From the NCBI RefSeq assembly GCF_013409255.1, contig NZ_JACCAS010000002.1, positions 868,001 to 932,000 on the forward strand: DNA of 64,000 bases, given 5' to 3'. The stretch's first letter is position 1, and the number at the start of each line of letters is the position of its first letter. A model generated the notes under the pieces. It made no database searches, was not told the DNA's origin, and saw only the letters and a list, made by a program, of their open reading frames with translations. The position numbers and the translations under genes are program-made. This document shows, piece by piece, positions 50,388 through 59,895 of the stretch. The stretch is from Paraburkholderia bryophila (GTDB taxonomy: Bacteria; Pseudomonadota; Gammaproteobacteria; Burkholderiales; Burkholderiaceae).

Positions 50388-51803
50388 CTATAGCGCACCC
50401 CGTCCGACCCGTTCGATAAATCGCCACAACGCGTCATCCGTCGAGTACGGCGCGTTGAAGCGAAACCATGCGCTCGGTGCATCGTCGGGTCTGAAGTACG
50501 ACCCCGGCGCAAGCCAGATGCCATGCGCCAGCGCCGCCGTCGCGACCTCGCCGGCACGCTCGGGTTCAATCGGCAGACGCGCCCACAGAAACAAGCCGGC
50601 ACGCGGCCGGTGGAACAGCTCTAAACCCAGCGAATCGAGCCGTTCCTCAACCGTGGCATGCACGAGCTTAAGCCGCTCGTTCACCGCCTCCACGTGACGC
50701 GCATAGCGCCCTTCGAGCAGCACCTTGTCGACGATCCGCTCGATCGCCTCCGACGACGTCAATCCCACCGCCATCTTCGTGCGCGCCAGTTCGCGCAACA
50801 CCGCGCGCTCGGCGACCACGTAGCCGCAGCGCAGCCCCGGCGTCACCGTCTTCGAAAAACCGCCCACGTACAGCACGCGCTGCAAGCCTTCCATCGCCGC
50901 GAAAAGCGGCGCGCCGGGCGGCGCCAGTTCGCGGCTCACATCGTCTTCGATCACCCACATGCGCTGACGCTCGGCGATTTGCAGCAGACGGAACGCGGCC
51001 GACATACCGAAGGTCGCGCCGGTCGGATTTTGCAGCGTCGTGTTGACGAAAATCGCCTTCGGCTTGTGCTGCGCGACCAGCGCTTCGAGCACGTCGGTAT
51101 CGACGCCCGCCGGCGTGCGCGGCACGCCATGCACCACCAGCCCCGCGAGCTTGAGGATCTGCAGCAGATTGCAATACCCCGGATCCTCGACGATCACCGC
51201 ATCGCCCGCGCGCAGCAACGTGCGCACGATCAGATCCAGCCCCTGGGTCGCACCCTGCGTGAGCAGCACGTTGGAGACATCCACCGGCAAACCGCGCCGG
51301 TCGAGTTGCTCGGCGATCCGCTCGCGCAGCGGCGCGAATCCGTACGGATGCCCGTAATCGCCAAGCCGCGCCGCCGGCACCCGGCTCATCGCGCGTAATG
51401 CGTGCTGCAGACCGGTTTCGTTGATCCACTCGTTCGGCAGCCAGCCGCCGCCCGCCTTGATCGGCACCGAATGGTCGGCGAACACGTCGGACAGCAGCCA
51501 GGTCGCGGTGAGGCTCGGCGGCTGCCAGTCGGTCGCGGCGACTCGCGCGGACTGCGCGCGCGCCGCCACCCGGTAGCCGGAACCGCGCCGCGCGACCACC
51601 AGCCCCATCGACACCAGACGGTTGTATGCTTCAGTGACTGTGAAGGTGCTCAGCTCATGGCTCTGTGCCAATTGCCGCACCGACGGCAGCAGCGCGCCCG
51701 CGCGCAGCGATTGCCCCTCGATGGCGCGCGTGAAGCCTTGCACCACCTGCTCGACGAGCGTGGGCGCGGCGCGCCGGTCGCGCTCGAGTTGAAGTTCGAT
51801 CAT
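50388..51803 (-). CDS. MocR-type regulator (GntR HTH fused to aminotransferase fold)
   Basis: A 471-residue PLP-dependent regulator. Residues 1-80 are the GntR winged helix (TLVEQVVQGFTRAIEGQSLR then PSVRQLAQSHELSTFTVTEA); the rest is an aspartate-aminotransferase-like fold with TQGATQGLDLIVRTLLRAGD, VIVEDPGYCNLLQILK, NPTGATFG, and GGFSKTVTPGLRCGYV with the PLP-binding Lys. The nearest start is ATG 51803; ATG 51827 is possible. Divergent from the omega-transaminase gene, which it presumably controls in response to PLP or an amine, with direct repeats in between. Confidence 0.93.
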   Translation of the reverse strand: MIELQLERDRRAAPTLVEQVVQGFTRAIEGQSLRAGALLPSVRQLAQSHELSTFTVTEAYNRLVSMGLVVARRGSGYRVAARAQSARVAATDWQPPSLTATWLLSDVFADHSVPIKAGGGWLPNEWINETGLQHALRAMSRVPAARLGDYGHPYGFAPLRERIAEQLDRRGLPVDVSNVLLTQGATQGLDLIVRTLLRAGDAVIVEDPGYCNLLQILKLAGLVVHGVPRTPAGVDTDVLEALVAQHKPKAIFVNTTLQNPTGATFGMSAAFRLLQIAERQRMWVIEDDVSRELAPPGAPLFAAMEGLQRVLYVGGFSKTVTPGLRCGYVVAERAVLRELARTKMAVGLTSSEAIERIVDKVLLEGRYARHVEAVNERLKLVHATVEERLDSLGLELFHRPRAGLFLWARLPIEPERAGEVATAALAHGIWLAPGSYFRPDDAPSAWFRFNAPYSTDDALWRFIERVGRGAL

Positions 51804-51894
51804 GGTCAGGACGCAAAAGCACGCCACGGCAGGTGGCGAAAGAGGGATGAAATGCCTGGTGATAGAAGCGCGTTAAAGGCTCCTATCCAGCGAC

Positions 51895-51927
51895 ACAGTT
51901 AGCGCAAACCTACCAATACAGTTAGCG
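51895..51927. promoter_or_regulatory. Direct-repeat operator candidate for MocR
   Basis: ACAGTTAGCG occurs at 51895-51904 and 51918-51927, 23 bases apart (about two helical turns), in the divergent gap. A partial inverted copy, CAACTGTT, follows near 51939. MocR regulators such as GabR and PdxR bind direct repeats with this layout. Confidence 0.75.
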
Positions 51928-52026
51928 TCACACTGCGTCAACTGTTTATGCCGCCATTAAACCGCGGACGCTACAGTTTCGCCATGCCCCAAAGGACCCT
52001 TGGGGACCCACTTCGAGGAGATACCC

Positions 52027-53355
52027 ATGACTTCGCGCCCCGTCATCGACGACCTGTCGTCCTTCTGGATGCCCTTCACCGCCAACCGCCAGTTCAAGGC
52101 CGCGCCGCGCCTGCTGGAGTCGGCCAAGGGCATGTATTACCGCACCACAGACGGCCGCGAAGTGCTCGACGGTTGCGCCGGTCTCTGGTGTGTGAACGCC
52201 GGCCATGGCCGTGACGAGATCGTGGCCGCGATCACCGAGCAGCTCTCCACGCTCGATTTCGCGCCGACCTTCCAGATGGGCCACCCGCTCGCGTTCGAAG
52301 CCGCCACCAAGGTCGCCGAACTGATGCCGGAAGGCCTCGACCGTATCTTCTTCACGAACTCGGGTTCCGAGTCGGTCGACACCGCGCTGAAGATCGCCCT
52401 CGCCTATCACCGTTCGCGCGGCGAAGGCCAGCGCACCCGCCTGATCGGCCGCGAGCGCGGCTATCACGGCGTGGGCTTCGGCGGCATTTCGGTCGGCGGT
52501 ATCGCGCCGAATCGCAAGACCTTCTCCGGCGCGCTGCTGCCGGCGGTGGATCATCTGCCGCACACGCATAACCTCGAACACAACGCGTTCACGAAGGGCC
52601 AGCCGGCGTGGGGCGCACATCTCGCCGACGAACTCGAACGGATCGTCACGCTGCATGACGCGTCGACCATTGCGGCCGTGATCGTCGAGCCGGTGGCCGG
52701 TTCCACGGGCGTGCTGATTCCGCCGCAAGGCTATCTGCAGAAGCTGCGCGAGATCTGCACGAAGCACGGCATCCTGCTGATTTTCGACGAAGTGATTACC
52801 GCTTTCGGCCGGATCGGCAAGGCGACGGCCAGCGAGTATTTCGGTGTGACGCCGGACATGATCACGATGGCCAAGGCCATCAACAACGCCGCGATTCCCA
52901 TGGGCGCGGTGGCGGCCAGCCGCACGGTCCACGACACGATCGTCAACGGCGGCGCGCAAGGCGCGATCGAACTGTTCCACGGCTACACGTATTCGGCTCA
53001 CCCGGCTGCGGCCGCTGCGGCCGTCGCCACGCTCGACCTGTATCGCCGCGAAGGCTTGTTCGAACGCGCCGGCAAGCTCGCGCCGACCTTCGAAGCCGCC
53101 GGTCACTCGCTGCGCGGCGCGAAGCATGTGAAGGACGTGCGCAACCTCGGCATGATCGCGGGCGTGGAGCTGGAATCGCGCGACGGCGCGCCGGGCGCGC
53201 GGGCTTACGAGGCGTTCGTCAAATGCTTCGAAGCGGGCGTGCTGGTGCGCTTTACCGGCGACATCCTGGCGTTCTCGCCGCCGCTTATCATCGACGAAGA
53301 GCAGATCGCGCACATCTTCAAGACGGTGGGCGACGTGCTGGCGACGGTGCAGTAA
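52027..53355 (+). CDS. Omega-amino acid--pyruvate aminotransferase (class III)
   Basis: A 442-residue PLP enzyme that moves the amino group of beta-alanine or other omega-amino acids to pyruvate. Features: FWMPFTANRQFKAAPRLLES at the N-terminus, FFTNSGSESVDTALKIALAY near residue 108, IGRERGYHGVGFGGISVGG, LLIFDEVITAFGRIGK with the PLP Asp near residue 255, and AKAINNAAIPMGAVAAS with the Schiff-base Lys near residue 285. ATG 52027 follows GAGGAG; an upstream in-frame ATG at 52000 lacks one. Divergent from its MocR regulator and ended by a strong terminator. Confidence 0.94.
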   Translation: MTSRPVIDDLSSFWMPFTANRQFKAAPRLLESAKGMYYRTTDGREVLDGCAGLWCVNAGHGRDEIVAAITEQLSTLDFAPTFQMGHPLAFEAATKVAELMPEGLDRIFFTNSGSESVDTALKIALAYHRSRGEGQRTRLIGRERGYHGVGFGGISVGGIAPNRKTFSGALLPAVDHLPHTHNLEHNAFTKGQPAWGAHLADELERIVTLHDASTIAAVIVEPVAGSTGVLIPPQGYLQKLREICTKHGILLIFDEVITAFGRIGKATASEYFGVTPDMITMAKAINNAAIPMGAVAASRTVHDTIVNGGAQGAIELFHGYTYSAHPAAAAAAVATLDLYRREGLFERAGKLAPTFEAAGHSLRGAKHVKDVRNLGMIAGVELESRDGAPGARAYEAFVKCFEAGVLVRFTGDILAFSPPLIIDEEQIAHIFKTVGDVLATVQ

Positions 53356-53375
53356 AGACGGTGCAGTAAAGCAGG

Positions 53376-53405
53376 AAAGGCGGTGCCGTCCTCGGCGCCG
53401 CCTTT
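53376..53405 (+). terminator. Rho-independent terminator of the omega-transaminase gene
   Basis: AAAGGCGG-T-GCC (53376-53387) pairs with GGC-G-CCGCCTTT (53394-53405) around GTCCTC, with one T:G wobble, then GTTTG. It is 21 bases past the stop codon. Confidence 0.88.
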
Positions 53406-53450
53406 GTTTGTCGCCTGCCTCGCAACGGCAGGCCAGGCATCAAACCCCAC

Positions 53451-53969
53451 TCAGTGATGCGTGCGTGAAGCCCTCGTATGCGCCGCCTTTTTCGCGGCCG
53501 CCGAGCGCCCTGCCGCGCCCTTCGTCGCCGCTGCCTTCTTTGCCGCGGCAGAACGGCTGGCCGCCGGACGTTTGGCCGCCGCCGACCTCGTCTGCTTCGA
53601 CAGCGCCGCGCGCGACGCGCCCGCGCTCCCTTCCCGCTTCAACGCATCGGTAGACGCGCGTGAGCGTTTCGCCGTCGACTCCGTGCTCGTCTTCGCAGTG
53701 CTCTTGCGCTGACCGGCGGCGTTATCCGTCGCGGCTTTCTTGCGCGTCGCCGCGCTCGCCGTGCCCTTCTTGGGCGATTTCACGGCGACGCCGGCACGGC
53801 GTGCTTCCGAGAGGCCGATCGCGATCGCCTGTCTGGCCGACCTGACGCCGTGCTGGCCGGCACGCACCTTGTCGACCTGTTCCTTGACGAATTCCCCGGC
53901 CTGGGTACTCGACGCCTTGCCGGCGCGTTTGTCGGCCGCGGCTCGCTTGAGGGTTTTCTGTTCAGGCAT
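53451..53969 (-). CDS. DUF6496-type protein with histone H1-like Lys/Ala tail
   Basis: A 172-residue protein. From ATG 53969 (AGGAGG six bases upstream) the N-terminal third is PEQKTLKRAAADKRAGKASS then EFVKEQVDKVRAGQHGVRSA and RQAIAIGLSEARRAGVAV, a small conserved helical domain common in proteobacteria (DUF6496-like). The rest is a low-complexity, strongly basic Ala/Lys/Arg/Ser tail with repeated SAAAKKAA and similar words, like bacterial histone H1 homologues. It is probably DNA- or RNA-binding and may condense the nucleoid under stress. It is monocistronic and convergent to the omega-transaminase terminator. Confidence 0.82.
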   Translation of the reverse strand: MPEQKTLKRAAADKRAGKASSTQAGEFVKEQVDKVRAGQHGVRSARQAIAIGLSEARRAGVAVKSPKKGTASAATRKKAATDNAAGQRKSTAKTSTESTAKRSRASTDALKREGSAGASRAALSKQTRSAAAKRPAASRSAAAKKAAATKGAAGRSAAAKKAAHTRASRTHH

Positions 53970-54148
53970 GACGATCCTCCTGTTGATGGTGACCTTTGTC
54001 ATGCAGCAACGGCCGTGCCGCAAGCGCGGCAGCCCTGAATCGTCGTGAATCTCGATGAAAGTTGCCCGCCAGGGCTCGCGCCGGCCGAATGGACGGCGTA
54101 TGGTGTCAGCAAGGGTTGGCGCCGTGGTCCGACCCGCGGGAGACGCTC

Positions 54149-54400
54149 ATGAAGATACCGACCGTTCGTGCAGGCGCGCATATTGAAGGCGTGCATTGGA
54201 TCGCCGAGTACGCGGAAGACGTTCACGAGATCCGCGTGTTTCGCGAGGGACAGGAGGTGGACGTGCATAACGCGCCGTCCACCCTGTTCGGCGATGAAGA
54301 GAATGCGGGCTCCAAAAGCACCGCGGATCATCGCGCGGTCGAAGCCGCCGTGCTCGCTTATCTGAAACGTTTTGTGATCGAGCACGACGCCGAAGAGTAG
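54149..54400 (+). CDS. Small hypothetical protein, 83 residues
   Basis: From ATG 54149 (GGAGA upstream): MKIPTVRAGAHIEGVHWIAE then YAEDVHEIRVFREGQEVDVH, a hydrophilic alpha/beta protein with a helical C-terminus (TADHRAVEAAVLAYLKRFVI). The upstream open frame to 54062 is not conserved-looking. Cytoplasmic, function unknown. It lies alone between divergently and convergently arranged genes; its stop is 29 bases from the convergent binding-protein stop. Confidence 0.65.
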   Translation: MKIPTVRAGAHIEGVHWIAEYAEDVHEIRVFREGQEVDVHNAPSTLFGDEENAGSKSTADHRAVEAAVLAYLKRFVIEHDAEE

Positions 54401-54428
54401 CGGCGCATGACGGCCGCCGCACTCAACC

Positions 54429-55637
54429 TCAGTCAGCCGGCCGCAGCTTCTTGACCTCCGCATCCGACGGCTGAACGCTCGCGCCGTCGATATACCGGTA
54501 CGACGTCATCACGCCCTTGCCGTCCTTCAAGCCCGTCACGCCGACATACGCGCCCATGGTCGACTGATTGTCCTGCGCGCGGTAGGTGATCGGCCCGAAC
54601 GGCGTGTCCACGCCGAGTCCCTTGAACGCGGCGGCGAGCTTATCCGGATCGACCGAGCCGGCCTTCTTGATGCCGTCCGCAATCGACATCAACGCCGAAT
54701 ATCCCACCACCGAACCCAACCGCGGATAGTCGTGATACTTGGCCTGATAGGCGTCGACGAACTTCTTGTTGGCCGCCGTATCGATCGAATACCACGGGTA
54801 GCCGGTCACGATCCAGCCGGTCGGCGCTTCCGCACCCAACGGGTCCAGATAGTCCGGTTCGCCCGTCAGCAACGACACCACGCTGCGATCCTTGAAGAGT
54901 CCGCGCGTATTGCCCTCGCGCACGAACTTGCCGAGATCGGCGCCGAACAGCACGTTGAAAATCGCATCCGGCTTCGCATCGGCGATTGCCTGAGTGACCG
55001 CGCCCGCGTCGACGTTGCCGAGCGGCGTGGCCTGTTCGACAACGAACTGCACATCAGGCTGCGCGGCCGTCAGCAGTTTCTTGAAAGTCGCCACCGCCGA
55101 CTGGCCGTACTCGTAGTTCGGATACACCAGCGCCCAGCGCTTCTTCTTCAGCTTGACCGCTTCCGGCACCAGCATCGCCACCTGCATATACGTGGAAGGA
55201 CGCAGACGGTACGTGTATTTGTTGCCGTCGGCCCAGACGATCTTGTCCGTCAGCGGTTCGGCGGCGAGGAAGAAAATCTTCTTCTGCTTCGCGAAGTCGG
55301 TCAACGCAAGGCCCGTGTTCGACAGGAAGCCGCCGAACAGCAACTGCACCTGCTCGCGCGCGATCAATTCCTGCGCCACGCGAATCGTGTCGCCCGGGTT
55401 GCCGTTGTCGTCGCGCGACACGACTTCGAGTTGTTTGCCGAGCACGCCGCCCGCCGCATTCACCTGGTCGAGCGCGAGATTCCAGCCGTTCTTGTAAGGC
55501 CCGAGAAAGGCGGGTTGCGCCTTGTAGCTGTTGATTTCACCGATCTTGATCGTCTGCTGGGCGCTCGCGCTCAGCGCGGCGAGCGACAGCAGCGTCGGCA
55601 CCATGAGGCGAGAGAGGAATCCTGCGCGCGTGGTCAT
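54429..55637 (-). CDS. Branched-chain-type ABC transporter substrate-binding protein
   Basis: A 402-residue periplasmic binding protein of the LivJ/family 1 fold. From ATG 55637 (GGAG upstream) it has a Sec signal (LMVPTLLSLAALSASAQQ) and begins TIKIGEINSYKAQPAFLGPY. Features: LDQVNAAGGVLGKQLEVVSR and DDNGNPGDTIRVAQELIARE in the first lobe, and YPNYEYGQSAVATFKKLLTA. Within this subfamily the ligand is often an aromatic or heterocyclic acid rather than an amino acid. It is the last gene of the liv-ena-nicAB operon, 79 bases after the nicB-like stop. Confidence 0.92.
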   Translation of the reverse strand: MTTRAGFLSRLMVPTLLSLAALSASAQQTIKIGEINSYKAQPAFLGPYKNGWNLALDQVNAAGGVLGKQLEVVSRDDNGNPGDTIRVAQELIAREQVQLLFGGFLSNTGLALTDFAKQKKIFFLAAEPLTDKIVWADGNKYTYRLRPSTYMQVAMLVPEAVKLKKKRWALVYPNYEYGQSAVATFKKLLTAAQPDVQFVVEQATPLGNVDAGAVTQAIADAKPDAIFNVLFGADLGKFVREGNTRGLFKDRSVVSLLTGEPDYLDPLGAEAPTGWIVTGYPWYSIDTAANKKFVDAYQAKYHDYPRLGSVVGYSALMSIADGIKKAGSVDPDKLAAAFKGLGVDTPFGPITYRAQDNQSTMGAYVGVTGLKDGKGVMTSYRYIDGASVQPSDAEVKKLRPAD

Positions 55638-55716
55638 GCGTTTCTCCGTTATCAAAAGGATTGCGGGAATACGGGTCGTTGTTATCGAACATTCAAGCAA
55701 GCATTCAAGCAAACGT

Positions 55717-58700
55717 TCACTCGGCCGGCGGCGTCGCGCGAATTCGTGCGACGCTCGTCGCCACGTCCTGCCAGGCCGGCTTGCCACCGGCGAATTGCTG
55801 CCGCAGATAAGACACGAGTTCGCTTACCTGGGCGTCGTTGAAACTGTCGCGGTAAGCCGGCATCGTACCGAGTTCGGGCCGTGCAGGCGAGCCGATGCCG
55901 TCGAGAATCACGCGAATCAGGTTATCAGGCGTTGCGCTGTGCAGATTCGTGTTAAGCGCGAGCGACGGATGCGCGCCGAACAGTTGCGGCCCGCTACCGG
56001 TGTGATGGCACGCGGCGCATGCGCCGTCGAAAAGCCGTGCGCCGAGACCCACGGGCGCGCCGGTGATCGCACTGGCCTGTTCGTATTGACGCGCCACCGC
56101 GACCGGATCGGCGTTCGGCTCCAACGGATTGAGCGACGCCAGATAGGTGGCCATCGCGCGAATATCGCTGTCCGGCAGCGCCGCCAGATCGCCGACGACC
56201 GGCGCCATCGGCCCAGCCGCGACGCCGTGCAGCGGCGCGTGACCGTAGCGCAGATAGCTGAACAATTCGTCTTCGCCCCACGGCACCGGCGCGGTGGAGA
56301 GCGTCGATAGCGCGGGCGCTTCCCAACCTTCGGCGATGCCGCCGCCCATGAACGCCGCACCGCTTTTCTCGGCGCCGAATGCGTTGCGCGGCGTATGACA
56401 GGCGCTGCAATGGCCGAGTCCGTTCACCAGATAAGCGCCGCGATTCCACTGCGCGCTTTGCGTCGCGCTCGCGGTGTAAGTCGTGCGACCGAGAAACAGC
56501 GCGTTCCATGCGCTCATCAGCGGACGCACGCTAAACGGATACGGCAGTTTCGTTTCCGGCGGACGCGAGCGGACTGGCGTTTGTGCCATCAGATATGCGT
56601 AGAGCGCTTTGAGATCGTCGTCGGAGGTGTTCTGGAACGACGTGTACGGAAACACCGGATAGAGCCGATGACCATCGCGGCTAATGCCTTGCCGCATCGC
56701 GCGGACAAACGCCTCCAGCGACCAGTTGCCGATCCCCGTCTGACCGTCGGGCGTGAGGTTGGTGCTGTAGACCGTGCCGAACGGCGTATCGAGCGGTTTG
56801 CCGCCGGCGTTCGGCACGCCGTTGTGCGCGGTGTGGCACACCGCGCAATTGCCGAGCGCGGCAAGCAGTTTGCCGCGCGCCACGAGCTCGGGCGCGAACG
56901 CGCTCGCGAGCGGCGGCGCGATCGGTGCAATGGCAGCCGGCGCGAGCGACAACGCGCCGAGCCAGCCGACCGCGCCCGCGGCGAATGCGCCGAGAAAGCC
57001 CAGGCGCCAGCGCTTTTTCTTACGTGCCCTGGCGTCTTCGGCTTGCGCATCGGCGAGCGCCGCGCGGATCGTCTCCGGCGTGAACGGCGGCCGGCGAAAA
57101 CGCACGCCCGTCGCGTCGTACAACGCGTTGGCAATCGCCGCCGCGCCGGGCAGCGACGCGGATTCGCCCGCGCCCATCGGCGGCTCGCCGTGACGCGGCA
57201 TCATCACCACGTCGATCACCGGCACTTCACGAAACGTGAGGATCGGATACGCGCCCCACTCCTGGCTCGTCACCGCGTTCCCGCCGAACGTCACGCGTTC
57301 TTTCAACGCGCGGCTGGTCGCCTGGATCACGTTGCCGTGAATCTGATGACGCACGCCGTCCGGATTGACCATCGTGCCGGTATCCTGGCCGACCACCACG
57401 CGCGTCACCGCGAGTTCGCCGCTCTTGCGATTCACTTCGATGTCGGCGACCCACGCGGACCACGCCGCGCCGAAGCCGGGGAATTTGCTGTGTACGTAGC
57501 GGGCGTAAGCGAAACCGCGGCCTCGGGCGATGTCGCCTTGTTCTTGGGTCGCCGCATTTTCAGCCGGGTTTTCAGACGCGTTGCGCGGTTCCCAGCCCGC
57601 TTTCTCAGCCACGGCTTTGACCAGATCGATCGCACGCGGATCGGTGAGATGCTGCAATCGAAACGCGACCGGATCGACGCCGGCCTGTTCCGCGAGTTCG
57701 TCGATAAAGGACTCGTGCGCGAACGTATTCGGCAACGCGGACACGCCACGTAGCCACGACGCCCGCACGATCGGCGGCATGTCGTCGCAGACGATCCGCA
57801 TGGCGCGATAGTCGTACGGCGGCACGGCCGTGCGGTCGCCCATTTCGAACACCTGCGGCTGCGCGGAGATCGTGCCGGTTAGCAACAGCGCCAAAGTTGG
57901 CGCGTCGTTCGATGGATAACGCGTCGCGAAGTCGTACGCCGCCAATTCGCCTTGCGCGTTCAACGCGCCGCGCACGTCCATCAATTGCGCGGCGCCCTTC
58001 GGCTCCCACGCATGCTCGTCTTCGCGCGATAGTTGCACGCGCACCGGACTGCCGGTGGCGCGCGAGAGCAACGCGGCGTCGGCGGCGACGTCGTCCGCGC
58101 AATTGCGGCCGTAGCAACCGGCCGCCTCCATTCGCACGATCTCGATGTGCGCTTCGTCCATGGCCATCAGCAGCGCAAGATCGGCGCGCAGCGAATGCGG
58201 ATTCTGCGTGCCCGACCAAACCTTCAGCGCACCCTCGCGATAGTCAGCCACCGCGCACGACGGACCAATCGATGCATGCATCTGAAACGGCCATACGTAC
58301 GTGCGTTCCAGCACGCGAGCCGGGTCTTGCGCGAGCGCGGCGTCCACGTCGCCCTCGATCACCAGATCGCGCCGTTTAGCCGGATTCGCGCGCAACGCGG
58401 CTTCCACCTGCTCGCTGGTATCGAGCGGCGGCAAACCTTCCACGGCTTTCCAGCGCACGTCGAACCGCTTCACCGCTTGCTGCGCGACTTCCTCGCGCTC
58501 CGCCACGATGCCGACAAAATCGCGAATCACCACCACCTTGACGATGCCGGGCAAATCGCTAAGCGAGTTCTCGTCGACCTGCAGCAGGCTATTGCCCATG
58601 AAGTCGCCCTGCGCGATACCGGCATAGGGCGGGCGCACCACGCGACCGTGCAGCATGCCCGGCAGGCGCACGTCATGCACGAAACTCAATTCGCCGGTCG

Positions 58701-59349
58701 CCTTCGCGGGAATATCGACACGCGGTGTACTCTTGCCGACAATCTTGTAGGCGTCGGGGGATTTCAACGGCGCGTCGGTGGCGAGTTGCAGCTCGACGCG
58801 TTTTCCGCCGACCAGGTCGGCATAGCTCACGCAGCCTTTTGCTCTGGCGTCGTCGCCGCGCTGAAAGACCACACCGTCGCGCACATCGAGCTGCGCCACA
58901 TCAATGTTCAAGCGTTCGGCCGCTTCCTTCAGCAGATAGTGCCGCGCCTGCGCCGCCGCGTGCCGCAACGGCACGGCGGAAATCTGAATCGTGGCGCTGG
59001 CAATCGTCGGCCCCTGATTCGGCGCTTCGCCCGTATGACCGAGCACGATCGACACGCGCGTCAGCGGCACATCCAGTTCTTCCGCGACGATCTGCGCGAG
59101 CGCCGTGCCGATGCCGGTGCCCAGGTCCACGTGTCCATTGAACGCGACGACGCTGCCGTCGTCGCGCACCACGAGAAACATCTCCGCCTCGGTCGGCACG
59201 AACGACGAGCGCGATCCCGGCTGACCGATGGCCGCCCTCACCGGCGCCAGCGGCGGCCGCGTGACGATCAGCACACTGCGCGCGTCATACAACTGCTGAC
59301 GCGAAGGCGGTGCGGCGCGTCGATCGACGCTGAAATCCGGCCCGGTCAT
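55717..59349 (-). CDS. nicB: NicB-like molybdopterin oxidoreductase fused to tri-haem cytochrome c
   Basis: A 1210-residue protein with the same plan as nicotinate dehydrogenase subunit B (NicB). ATG 59349 overlaps the nicA-like stop (ATGA). Residues about 50-770 are the molybdenum-cofactor part: VDLGTGIGTALAQIVAEELD, GKSTPRVDIPAKATGELSFV, LQHLTDPRAIDLVKAVAEKA and the catalytic-Glu loop MGAGESASLPGAAAIANAL near residue 725. A hydrophobic segment (LGFLGAFAAGAVGWLGALSL) follows, then three CxxCH haem sites (CAVCH, CSACH and CAACH, near residues 830, 980 and 1110). A periplasm-facing cytochrome that passes electrons from ring hydroxylation to the respiratory chain is implied. The gene symbol is by similarity; the substrate is unproven. 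Confidence 0.87.
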   Translation of the reverse strand: MTGPDFSVDRRAAPPSRQQLYDARSVLIVTRPPLAPVRAAIGQPGSRSSFVPTEAEMFLVVRDDGSVVAFNGHVDLGTGIGTALAQIVAEELDVPLTRVSIVLGHTGEAPNQGPTIASATIQISAVPLRHAAAQARHYLLKEAAERLNIDVAQLDVRDGVVFQRGDDARAKGCVSYADLVGGKRVELQLATDAPLKSPDAYKIVGKSTPRVDIPAKATGELSFVHDVRLPGMLHGRVVRPPYAGIAQGDFMGNSLLQVDENSLSDLPGIVKVVVIRDFVGIVAEREEVAQQAVKRFDVRWKAVEGLPPLDTSEQVEAALRANPAKRRDLVIEGDVDAALAQDPARVLERTYVWPFQMHASIGPSCAVADYREGALKVWSGTQNPHSLRADLALLMAMDEAHIEIVRMEAAGCYGRNCADDVAADAALLSRATGSPVRVQLSREDEHAWEPKGAAQLMDVRGALNAQGELAAYDFATRYPSNDAPTLALLLTGTISAQPQVFEMGDRTAVPPYDYRAMRIVCDDMPPIVRASWLRGVSALPNTFAHESFIDELAEQAGVDPVAFRLQHLTDPRAIDLVKAVAEKAGWEPRNASENPAENAATQEQGDIARGRGFAYARYVHSKFPGFGAAWSAWVADIEVNRKSGELAVTRVVVGQDTGTMVNPDGVRHQIHGNVIQATSRALKERVTFGGNAVTSQEWGAYPILTFREVPVIDVVMMPRHGEPPMGAGESASLPGAAAIANALYDATGVRFRRPPFTPETIRAALADAQAEDARARKKKRWRLGFLGAFAAGAVGWLGALSLAPAAIAPIAPPLASAFAPELVARGKLLAALGNCAVCHTAHNGVPNAGGKPLDTPFGTVYSTNLTPDGQTGIGNWSLEAFVRAMRQGISRDGHRLYPVFPYTSFQNTSDDDLKALYAYLMAQTPVRSRPPETKLPYPFSVRPLMSAWNALFLGRTTYTASATQSAQWNRGAYLVNGLGHCSACHTPRNAFGAEKSGAAFMGGGIAEGWEAPALSTLSTAPVPWGEDELFSYLRYGHAPLHGVAAGPMAPVVGDLAALPDSDIRAMATYLASLNPLEPNADPVAVARQYEQASAITGAPVGLGARLFDGACAACHHTGSGPQLFGAHPSLALNTNLHSATPDNLIRVILDGIGSPARPELGTMPAYRDSFNDAQVSELVSYLRQQFAGGKPAWQDVATSVARIRATPPAE

Positions 59350-59864
59350 GCGCGCACGCCCTCGTGCACCGCCGATTGCGCGGCGGGCTGCGCGGCCAGC
59401 AACTCGGCGGCACGCTGCACCGCGCGCACGATCTCGACATGCGTGCCGCAGCGGCACAGATTGCGCGAGAGCTCGCGGCGAATCGTTTCGACGCTCGGAT
59501 GCGGATCGCGATCGAGCAAGGCCTTCGCCGTCATGATCATGCCGTTCAGGCAATAGCCGCACTGCGCGGCCTGTTCTTCGATAAACGCCTGCTGCACGGG
59601 ATGCAGCGCCGTGCGTGTGCCGAGTCCTTCGAGCGTGGTGATTTCGCGGCCCAACGCGACTCTCGCGGTAGTGACGCAAGCACGCGTCGGCACGCCGTCG
59701 AGCAGGACCGTGCAGGCGCCGCATTCGCCGAGACCGCAGCCGAATTTCGGCCCGTTCAGCGCGAGGTCGTTGCGCAGCAGGTACAACAACGGCGTGTCCG
59801 CCGCCGCGGCGACGAGATGCGTCGCGCCGTTCACGTTCAGCGTCAGCGGCGCGTGGCGGTTCAT
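59346..59864 (-). CDS. nicA: NicA-like [2Fe-2S] subunit of an aromatic hydroxylase
   Basis: A 172-residue small subunit with two [2Fe-2S] sites: plant-type C43, C48, C51, C63 (FGCGLGECGACTVLLDGVPT and RAC) and the C-terminal set C102, C105, C137, C139 (CGYC and NLCRCGTH). Length and arrangement match CoxS/NicA-type subunits, which pass electrons from the molybdenum centre. The stop overlaps the nicB-like start. Ribosome site not strong before ATG 59864; it follows the enamidase gene by 31 bases. Confidence 0.93.
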   Translation of the reverse strand: MNRHAPLTLNVNGATHLVAAAADTPLLYLLRNDLALNGPKFGCGLGECGACTVLLDGVPTRACVTTARVALGREITTLEGLGTRTALHPVQQAFIEEQAAQCGYCLNGMIMTAKALLDRDPHPSVETIRRELSRNLCRCGTHVEIVRAVQRAAELLAAQPAAQSAVHEGVRA

Positions 59865-59895
59865 GACCGTGCAGGCCGGGCGGAGCGGCGCGCGC

